Assembly (NCBI GenBank): GCA_017414585.1
Contig: JAFQLN010000013.1
Location: 1-12,242 of the forward strand
Reading direction: 5' to 3'
Length of the DNA: 12,242 nucleotides
DNA from: Clostridia bacterium
Lineage (GTDB): Bacteria; Bacillota_A; Clostridia; Oscillospirales; CAG-272
In this document: positions 6,328 to 12,242 of the stretch, in pieces
Layout: each line of letters starts with the position of its first letter
Numbering within the stretch: the first letter of the stretch is position 1
Program-made: the position numbers and the translations under genes
The notes under the pieces: model-generated
The model's database searches: none
The model's input: the letters and a program-made list of their open reading frames with translations, nothing else
What the model was told of the DNA's origin: nothing

Positions 6328-9300
6328 TTATTTTACCATGGTATCCCAGTCAAGTCCCGTTGTCAGAACCTTGGAGACACCGCTCTGCTGCATCGTGACA
6401 CCGTACAAAGAGTCCGCCACTTCCATCGTCCCGCGTCTGTGGGAGATCATGATGATCTGCATTTCTTCCGAAACCTTTTTCACATACCGTGCGACACGGG
6501 TGACGTTCACTTCATCGAGTGCGGCTTCAATTTCGTCGAAAATACAAAACGGAGACGGATTGAAGCGGATCAGGGCAAACAAAAGCGCGATGGCGATGAT
6601 CGCCTGTTCCCCGCCGGAGAGAAGATTGAGATTCTTGATCGTCTTTCCGGGAGGTGCTGCATTGATTTCAATACCGGATTCCAGTGCGTTTTCAGGATCT
6701 GCAAGAATGACCTCCGCGTGTCCGCCGCCGAACAGCTCACGGAAGACTTCCCCGAAGTAGGTGTTGATTTTCCCGAATGCGTCGAGGAACATTTTTTTCA
6801 TGTCATCCTCAATGCCGGACAGGATTTTGAGAAGATCTTCCCGGGATGCACGCAGGTCGCCGAGCTGTGCGGAAATATATTCGTACCGCTTCTTGACCTC
6901 GTTATACTCTTCGATAGCCTCGATGTTGACGTGTCCGAGTGCGCGGATCTTGCCTTTCAGCTCATTCTGTTTTGCCGCAAAGGAAGTCCGCTCCCCGTCC
7001 TCGATCGGATGGCAGGCGTTCTCTTCCGCAAATTTCACGGCGGCTGCATAGGTCAGTTCGTAATCCTCCCACATTCTCGCCGCAAGTTTCTGTTCATCTC
7101 CCATGAGACTCTGCAGTTTCGCTTCATTTTTTGAATGTGCGATGAATACGAGATCCTTCTTGGCTGTCTGCTCTTTTTCCGTCTGGCGCAAAGTGGTAAT
7201 TCTGGTGTCGATTTCGTCACCGGTTTCTTCGAGCTTCAGCCGTTTCTGGTTCAAGAGATCTATCTGTTCACGGTATTTCTCCGCTTCCGCCGCCTTTGTA
7301 TCGGCAGATTCGGTCAGCTCTCGGATTTTTTCTGCAAGCTGTGCGAGATTTTCAAGATGCTGTTTCTTTTCCGCTCCGGCAGTCTGAAGACGTTCGGCAG
7401 TTTCTTTTGCCAGTTCTTCCGCAGCTTCCCTGTCACGGGTCAGCTCGGCAAGTCGGATTCGGTTTTCTCCCGATTTCTCCGCAAGTTCTGCCATTTCCAG
7501 TTCGTCTTCTCCGCGTATGGCAGCGATGTCCTCCCGCTTTTCTTTCACGGATGCAATCTCTTTTTTCTGTTCTTCAATCGTCTCACGCAGTGCGGTCAGG
7601 TTTCCTCCGATACTGCGGTTATTCTCATCCAGCGTGCGGCTGTCGTTCAGAAGATTTTCTAAGAGGTCTTTCAGTGCGCGTCTGCGACCGTCAGCATCGC
7701 TGAAATTCTTGTTTTCCGCTCCTATCAGTGCTTCAATCAGACTGCGTCTTTCCCCTGCACTGCGCACTTCGGAGGACACGGACGCAATATTTTCCCGGAT
7801 AGAAGCTGCTTTCTTACGGATTTCGTCCAGTTGTGCAGCTGCCTGTTCCCGCTCGGCACGCAGGTTGTCGATCTGGAGAGACCGCGACAACATACCGCTG
7901 TCCCGCTTCTGCTGACCGCCCGTGAAGGAACCGCCTGCATTGATCTGCTGACCGTCCAGGGTGACTGCACGAATCCGCCAGCCTTTTGCACGTGCTGCAT
8001 CTGTGGCGTGATCGAGTGTGTCGTAAACCACCACACGTCCGAGCAGTGCTTTGATCACCGTACGGTAAGCATAATCCGACGAAACCAATTCATCCGCCCA
8101 GCCCACAAATCCGGTGCTTCTCTCCAGCCCGTCGTATTCCCTTCCGCGTTCCTGTGCGCGCGTGGTTGTAAGCGGATAGAAGGTAGCCCGTCCGGCATTG
8201 TTTCGTTTGAGCGATTCAATGGCGTTCTTTGCCGCGTTTTCGTCGTCGGTGACGATATTCTGCAGTGCGCCGCCGAGGGATGTTTCGATGGCGACAATAA
8301 AGCGGTCTTCCACTTTGATCAGATAGGATAGCGGACCGTGGATGCCTTTCACCCGCCCTGCTTTCGCTTCCGCCATGATGTGCTTGATGCTGTTATTATA
8401 TCCGTCAAAATGTTCCTGCATACGGAGAAGCGCGGTAATTCTGCTGTCCAGCGAATCCAGCAGCGCCTGTTTTCTGCGCATCTCTGCATCAGCCGCGGCA
8501 TACTGTTCGTTGAACGCAGAAATTTCTTTTTCTACCTGTACAGTTTTAGCATCAATTTCCGCAACAACCTTTTTATATGCTTCGATCTGTTCCAGTGCTG
8601 CTTCTGCGGTGCGGTCAAGTCCAGCGATTTCTTCTTCGTATTTATGTATTTCCGAACGGATGGTATCCTTCCGCTTCTGCTGGCTGTTCACGGTGTTTTC
8701 CATGACATTCAGCTTAACGGTATTCTCGGTGAGCGCTTTTTCCGCCGCTTCTTTTTGTTTTTGAAGGTCATCAAGCTGCGCGTTCTTTTCGCGGATCCTT
8801 GTATCGAGAACAGCCATCCGCGCCGCCTGTGCATCGAACGCTTCTTTGACCTTGCCGCAGTCTTCGGCAATCGCCGCAATGCGGTCGTTCAGTTCACCGG
8901 CACGCACGTTTTCCTGTTCGGCTGTCCGTGCCGCATTGTCTGCCAGAAGCTGTTCCGTCTTGACTGAGGTTTCTGCGTGCAGACGTTCCCGGACAAGCAG
9001 TTTGTTTTCCGACTGCGCTTCGTTCATGAGACGGACAGCAGAAGAAGTCTCGTCATGGTTGCGGCGGGAGGCTTCCTTATTGTCGTGCGACTGTTCATAC
9101 AGATGCTCGATCTGACCGGAAGTGACTTTGATGGAATCCTCCGCCATTTCCAGTTCATGCGCAGACATTTTGGTATCTTTTTCTGTTTTCTCAATGGTTG
9201 TACGAAGTCTGACGGAATCGTACAGCCAGAGAGAAACGTCCGTTTTCTTCTTTTCTCCGTACAGTTCAAGATAACGGCGTGCTTTATCCGCATCTTTTTC

Positions 9301-9921
9301 AATCGGTCCGATCCGCGATGACAGCTCGTGCTCAATGTCGCTGACCCGTTCCATATTGGCTTCGGTTTCAGCCAGCTTCTTTTCGGATTCGTTTTTCTTG
9401 TAGCGGAACTTGGAGATCCCTGCACTTTCCTCAAAGACACCGCGGCGGTCGTCGCTCTTTTTGGAGATGATTTCCGCGATCCGTCCCTGTCCGATAATGG
9501 AATAGCCTTCGCGTCCGATACCGGTATTCATGAACAGTTCATAAATATCCTTGAGACGGCATTTTTTTCGGTTGATATAATATTCGCTGTCCCCGCTCCG
9601 GTAATAGCGTCTTGTAACGGTGACTTCTTCGTATGGGGATTGAAGGGAGCGCGGTTCCTCGCTGTCGTCAAAGGTAACGGAAACTTCCGCAAAGCTCATC
9701 GGCTTTTTATCGCTCGCACCGGCAAAAATGACGTCTTCCATTTTACTGCCGCGGATGTTTTTGGATGACAGTTCCCCGAGAACCCAGCGCATTGCATCGG
9801 TAATATTCGATTTTCCGCTTCCGTTCGGTCCGACGATAATCGTCGTTCCGCTGTTGAATTTCAGAATTGTACGGTCGGGAAAGGATTTGAAACCGTGCAG
9901 TTCCAATGATTTCAGATACAT
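6328..9921 (-). CDS. smc: Chromosome segregation protein SMC
   Basis: SMC forms the ATPase core of the Smc-ScpAB condensin that loads on DNA and organises the chromosome. The 1197-residue product matches the usual size. Order: N-terminal head with Walker A GPNGSGKS (31-38) and MRWVLGE; first coiled coil from about 170; hinge about 523-670, ending with the Gly-rich GGSFTGG (663-669); second coiled coil to about 1040; C-terminal head with signature LSGGEQ (1101-1106), Walker B FCIFDE (1125-1130) and switch His H1161 (SHRRGTME). The start at 9921 gives the classic MYLKSLELHGFKSF N-terminus and has a strong AGGAGGG site. The signature has Gln where many SMCs have Arg (LSGGER), a variant I recall from clostridial SMCs. 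The stop is TAA. Confidence 0.97.
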   Translation of the reverse strand: MYLKSLELHGFKSFPDRTILKFNSGTTIIVGPNGSGKSNITDAMRWVLGELSSKNIRGSKMEDVIFAGASDKKPMSFAEVSVTFDDSEEPRSLQSPYEEVTVTRRYYRSGDSEYYINRKKCRLKDIYELFMNTGIGREGYSIIGQGRIAEIISKKSDDRRGVFEESAGISKFRYKKNESEKKLAETEANMERVSDIEHELSSRIGPIEKDADKARRYLELYGEKKKTDVSLWLYDSVRLRTTIEKTEKDTKMSAHELEMAEDSIKVTSGQIEHLYEQSHDNKEASRRNHDETSSAVRLMNEAQSENKLLVRERLHAETSVKTEQLLADNAARTAEQENVRAGELNDRIAAIAEDCGKVKEAFDAQAARMAVLDTRIREKNAQLDDLQKQKEAAEKALTENTVKLNVMENTVNSQQKRKDTIRSEIHKYEEEIAGLDRTAEAALEQIEAYKKVVAEIDAKTVQVEKEISAFNEQYAAADAEMRRKQALLDSLDSRITALLRMQEHFDGYNNSIKHIMAEAKAGRVKGIHGPLSYLIKVEDRFIVAIETSLGGALQNIVTDDENAAKNAIESLKRNNAGRATFYPLTTTRAQERGREYDGLERSTGFVGWADELVSSDYAYRTVIKALLGRVVVYDTLDHATDAARAKGWRIRAVTLDGQQINAGGSFTGGQQKRDSGMLSRSLQIDNLRAEREQAAAQLDEIRKKAASIRENIASVSSEVRSAGERRSLIEALIGAENKNFSDADGRRRALKDLLENLLNDSRTLDENNRSIGGNLTALRETIEEQKKEIASVKEKREDIAAIRGEDELEMAELAEKSGENRIRLAELTRDREAAEELAKETAERLQTAGAEKKQHLENLAQLAEKIRELTESADTKAAEAEKYREQIDLLNQKRLKLEETGDEIDTRITTLRQTEKEQTAKKDLVFIAHSKNEAKLQSLMGDEQKLAARMWEDYELTYAAAVKFAEENACHPIEDGERTSFAAKQNELKGKIRALGHVNIEAIEEYNEVKKRYEYISAQLGDLRASREDLLKILSGIEDDMKKMFLDAFGKINTYFGEVFRELFGGGHAEVILADPENALESGIEINAAPPGKTIKNLNLLSGGEQAIIAIALLFALIRFNPSPFCIFDEIEAALDEVNVTRVARYVKKVSEEMQIIMISHRRGTMEVADSLYGVTMQQSGVSKVLTTGLDWDTMVK

Positions 9922-9930
9922 CGCTTGTTT

Positions 9931-9938
9931 CCCTCCTT
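9931..9938 (-). promoter_or_regulatory. Strong ribosome binding site deciding the smc start
   Basis: AAGGAGGG on the minus strand ends 9 nt before the ATG at 9921. It rules for this start over the in-frame TTG at 10015-10017, which would add 32 residues not seen in the SMC family. Confidence 0.8.
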
Positions 9939-10013
9939 TCCCAGCATTCTCATGTTCATATATAATTGTTTGCAGCTTTCTTATATAGTACTCCCCGCTC
10001 TGTACGGGATAAG

Positions 10014-11030
10014 TCAAAATGCCAACACTATATTATACCGCGTCAGCATCGGGTTTTCAATGAATTTTATGTTATTTATGCGGTATTTTTCGATTATTTT
10101 TTCTTTATTGCGCTTTTTATGCCCGACAGCTTTGGAAATTTCACCGCTGGAGACTGCAATAACGGGATTTTTGGGGATTTCACCGCGTGCATCGAACGCC
10201 TCCATGATCCGCCTGCAGTACAGTTCGCTGTAAACCAGTTCTCCGAGAGACGGATGATTCGGTCCGGCGGCAAAGGTGCTGTCCGTGTGCAGATTCTCGC
10301 TTTCGCAGAGTCCGATGCGCAGACAGGCAACCCCGTTTTTAAGAAAAACATCGAGAACAGCCGCACTGCGTTCTACGGCATCCTCCAGAGACAGAGGTGT
10401 GTATTCTCCGCGCAGCATCCTTTCGTACAGTTCGGTTTCACGGAAAACAAGCGTCGGATAAATCCGCGCGGCAGAAGCTCCGAGTGCGGCGATTTTCCGG
10501 GCACATTCCGTTTCGTCAGCCAAAGAGGATCCCGGCAGACCGATCATCATCTGTCCGACTGCCGAAAAGCCGGCTTTCTGCAGCAGAAGCATTGCTTTTT
10601 CCGATTGTTCTGCGGTATGTCCGCGTCGCGACAGAGAGAGTACGCGGTCAGAAAACGACTGAATCCCCAGTTCTGCCGCCGATATGGTATACTGCCGCAG
10701 TATTGCGATAATCTCTTCGTCGATATAATCCGGACGGGTAGAAAAACGGATGCCGCTCACCTTTCCGGCACGGACATATTCTTCGGCAAGATCAAGAAGG
10801 CGGATCATCAGCTCTCGCTCGATTCCGGTGAAGGAACCGCCGAAAAACGCGATTTCACAATCGGTTGTCCCTGCATCAACAGTACGCAATGCGGTTTCAA
10901 TGGTATCCCGTGCATGATCCGGTACAAAAGAACAGACGCCCGAAATTGCGCGCTGATTGCAGAACACACACATATTCGGACATCCGAGGTGCGGGATAAA
11001 CACCGGTATATTGACATGGGTCTTTTTCAA
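10014..11030 (-). CDS. Elp3-like radical SAM protein without acetyltransferase domain
   Basis: The 338-residue protein has the radical SAM cluster motif C17-x3-C21-x2-C24 (GCPNMCVFCNQ), then FFGGSFTGIE (62-71), the SAM-binding glycine motif of this fold, and RFSTRPDYID, all resembling the radical SAM core of Elp3-type tRNA-modifying proteins. The GNAT acetyltransferase half of true Elp3 is absent; the last roughly 100 residues are unrecognised and end in a basic HKKRNKEKII stretch. The start is TTG at 11028-11030, supported by GGAGAAGG 6 nt upstream within the end of rnc and by the position of the conserved IPHLGCP block. It is 2 nt past the rnc stop and ends in TGA. Homologues commonly sit between rnc and smc in Clostridia; substrate is unknown to me. 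Confidence 0.88.
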   Translation of the reverse strand: MKKTHVNIPVFIPHLGCPNMCVFCNQRAISGVCSFVPDHARDTIETALRTVDAGTTDCEIAFFGGSFTGIERELMIRLLDLAEEYVRAGKVSGIRFSTRPDYIDEEIIAILRQYTISAAELGIQSFSDRVLSLSRRGHTAEQSEKAMLLLQKAGFSAVGQMMIGLPGSSLADETECARKIAALGASAARIYPTLVFRETELYERMLRGEYTPLSLEDAVERSAAVLDVFLKNGVACLRIGLCESENLHTDSTFAAGPNHPSLGELVYSELYCRRIMEAFDARGEIPKNPVIAVSSGEISKAVGHKKRNKEKIIEKYRINNIKFIENPMLTRYNIVLAF

Positions 11031-11032
11031 AA

Positions 11033-11755
11033 TCAGCCTTCTCCGAAAAGGATGAGCGCTTCATGCGCTGCCTGCTGTTCCGCCGCACGCTTGGTTTTTG
11101 CGCATCCTCTGCCGATGATATTGCTGTTCAGGCGTGCTTCCACCATGAACTGTTTGTTATGATCGGGACCGGATTCACCGACGAGGACATATTCGAGAAT
11201 TTCCCCGCTCGCCTGCTGGACAATCTGCTGCAGGGCGGTTTTGTAGTCAATGAACACGCCGCTTGCGGAAATATAGTCGATTTCCTTTGCGATAAACGGG
11301 AGGAGGAACTTTTCCACAACAGAAAAAGTTTCTCCGGTATCGAGATAGATGGCGGCAAGCAGGGCTTCAAACGCATCCGCAGTGATTGAAGGCCGACGGC
11401 GTCCGTTATTCATGATTTCTCCATGTCCGAGGAACATATAGTCTCCGAGTTCGATTTCGCCCGCAAATTTCGACAGTGCCTTTTCGCAGACAACAGCGGC
11501 ACGGATTTTGGTCAGATCCCCTTCCTGTTTGCTGCGGTATTTTTCAAAAATATAGGAGCTGACAACAATGGAAAGAACGGAGTCTCCGAGAAACTCCAGC
11601 CGTTCGTTGAACGCGATTTTTTCACCCTTCGACTTCATTTCGTTGGAATAGGATGAATGCGTGAGTGCTTCGATAAGAATTTCTTTGTTTTTGAATGTAT
11701 AGCCGATCTTTTCTTCCAGTTCACGCATCGGCTTCTGTAATGTGCAGTTTGCCAT
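11033..11755 (-). CDS. rnc: Ribonuclease III
   Basis: RNase III cuts double-stranded RNA, including rRNA precursors and mRNA duplexes. The 240 residues hold the endonuclease domain with signature NERLEFLGDSVL (50-61; E54 and D58) and the second acidic pair D127 and E130 (ITADAFEALLAAIYLD), then a dsRNA-binding domain (about 169-237) with GPDHNKQFMVEA and the KTKRAAEQQAAHEAL helix. All catalytic residues are present. The ATG at 11755 is 19 nt after plsX with only a weak purine-rich site; an in-frame ATG at 11728 (MRELEEKIGYTF) would match the usual family start equally well. It stops with TGA 2 nt before the radical SAM gene. Confidence 0.95.
   Translation of the reverse strand: MANCTLQKPMRELEEKIGYTFKNKEILIEALTHSSYSNEMKSKGEKIAFNERLEFLGDSVLSIVVSSYIFEKYRSKQEGDLTKIRAAVVCEKALSKFAGEIELGDYMFLGHGEIMNNGRRRPSITADAFEALLAAIYLDTGETFSVVEKFLLPFIAKEIDYISASGVFIDYKTALQQIVQQASGEILEYVLVGESGPDHNKQFMVEARLNSNIIGRGCAKTKRAAEQQAAHEALILFGEG
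11037..11044 (-). promoter_or_regulatory. Ribosome binding site for the TTG-initiated radical SAM gene
   Basis: GGAGAAGG on the minus strand lies 6 nt before the TTG at 11030, inside the last codons of rnc. No ATG lies between it and the conserved N-terminal block, so it fixes the TTG start and suggests coupling to rnc translation. Confidence 0.7.
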
Positions 11756-11774
11756 TTCTATGCTTTCTCTTCTG

Positions 11775-12242
11775 TTATTCTCTGGATTTATTCTGCAGAT
11801 ATGCTGTCATCGCATCGGTAATCTGCGCGGTTACACCGGTTTCTACGAACATTTCCGCCTGATGAACGGCATTGCAGATGGCTTTTGCGTCGGAGCTTCC
11901 GTGCGCTTTGATCACGGGCTTCTGCAGTCCAAGCAGCGGTGCGCCGCCGTATGTGGACGAATCAAACTGGTGCTTGATGGAACGAAGCTGTTCCTTCATG
12001 ACGAGGAAAGACATTTTTGTCATCATGTTCTGGGTAAACATATCCTTCAGCAGGGAGAAGAAGAATTTTGACATACCTTCCGTGAGCTTGAGGGTAATGT
12101 TCCCGGTAAAGCCGTCCGTCACCAGCACATCGCAGGGGGAAAACGGCAGATCCTTCCCTTCCACATTGCCGACAAAGCTGATCGTGTCATTGTCTCTGAG
12201 CTTCTGGAACGCGTCGATCTGAATCTGTGTTCCTTTATGATC
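11775..12242 (-). CDS. plsX: Phosphate acyltransferase PlsX, C-terminal 155 residues
   Basis: PlsX makes acyl-phosphate from acyl-ACP, the first step of the PlsX/PlsY route to phosphatidic acid, and acts at the membrane surface. The frame is open to the right edge, so only the C-terminal part is present. Visible family features are KGTQIQIDAFQKL, FVGNVEGKDLPFSPCDVLVTDGFTGN (split here as FVGNVEGKD then DVLVTDGFTGN), LKLTEGMSKFFF, and the late YGGAPLLGLQKPVIKAHGSSDAKAI block cut to GGAPLLGL and KAHGSSDA for clarity. A GTG at 12162 is an internal Val codon (NVEGKD), not a start. It ends in TAA 19 nt before rnc. In many Firmicutes acpP lies between plsX and rnc; here it does not. Confidence 0.95.
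   Translation of the reverse strand, partial: DHKGTQIQIDAFQKLRDNDTISFVGNVEGKDLPFSPCDVLVTDGFTGNITLKLTEGMSKFFFSLLKDMFTQNMMTKMSFLVMKEQLRSIKHQFDSSTYGGAPLLGLQKPVIKAHGSSDAKAICNAVHQAEMFVETGVTAQITDAMTAYLQNKSRE

Noticed and set aside
9922..10017. smc starting at the upstream TTG (10017), overlapping the radical SAM stop
   Set aside because: It adds 32 residues unlike any SMC N-terminus, while the ATG at 9921 has a strong AGGAGGG site and the classic N-terminal sequence.
9985..10017. Sigma-A promoter: TTGACT at 10012-10017 with a downstream TACTAT
   Set aside because: The spacer is about 21 nt, too long, and the TTGACT overlaps the radical SAM stop codon, so a chance match is likely.
1..12242. UGA reassigned to Trp (alternative genetic code) as explanation for the leuS stop
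   Set aside because: TGA terminates rnc, the radical SAM gene, ftsY, yhbY, nadD, the LCP gene and rsfS at sensible family ends, several with overlapping or adjacent starts. Trp elsewhere in leuS and smc is TGG.

Overview
All genes in this window lie on the minus strand, so transcription runs from high to low coordinates. The content is conserved bacterial housekeeping genes, tightly packed, with both edges cutting through genes. Gene order, strong AGGAGG-type ribosome binding sites and protein sequence styles (LCP protein next to yqeK/rsfS, an Elp3-like radical SAM gene between rnc and smc) point to a Clostridia-type Firmicute, perhaps an uncultured gut Oscillospirales member. That placement is inference from style and synteny. 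I see no mobile element, CRISPR array, RNA gene, large repeat or transferred island.

Layout in transcription order: plsX (3' part, right edge), rnc, an Elp3-like radical SAM gene, smc, ftsY, rdgB, yhbY, nadD, yqeK, an LCP (LytR-CpsA-Psr) gene, rsfS, and leuS (5' part, left edge). The longest gaps are about 92 nt (before smc) and about 51 nt (before leuS). Several joints overlap (ftsY/rdgB and nadD/yqeK share ATGA) or are 1-2 nt apart (yhbY/nadD, rnc/radical SAM). I found no convincing internal terminator or promoter, so one or two long co-transcribed units are likely. No gene-free stretch exceeds 300 bases.

Themes: membrane lipid start (PlsX), RNA processing and ribosome maturation (RNase III, YhbY, RsfS), chromosome organisation (SMC), co-translational membrane targeting (FtsY), nucleotide hygiene and cofactors (RdgB, NadD, YqeK), cell-wall polymer attachment (LCP) and translation (LeuRS).

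The one real anomaly is in leuS: a single in-frame TGA (852-854) sits exactly where the LeuRS family has a conserved Trp, while the frame before and after is intact and family-like. TGA ends seven of the eleven stop codons visible at real gene ends here, so a reassigned code is not supported. A point mutation, an assembly or read error, or true readthrough remain open. No convincing undescribed system is visible; the other findings are modest deviations in conserved genes.
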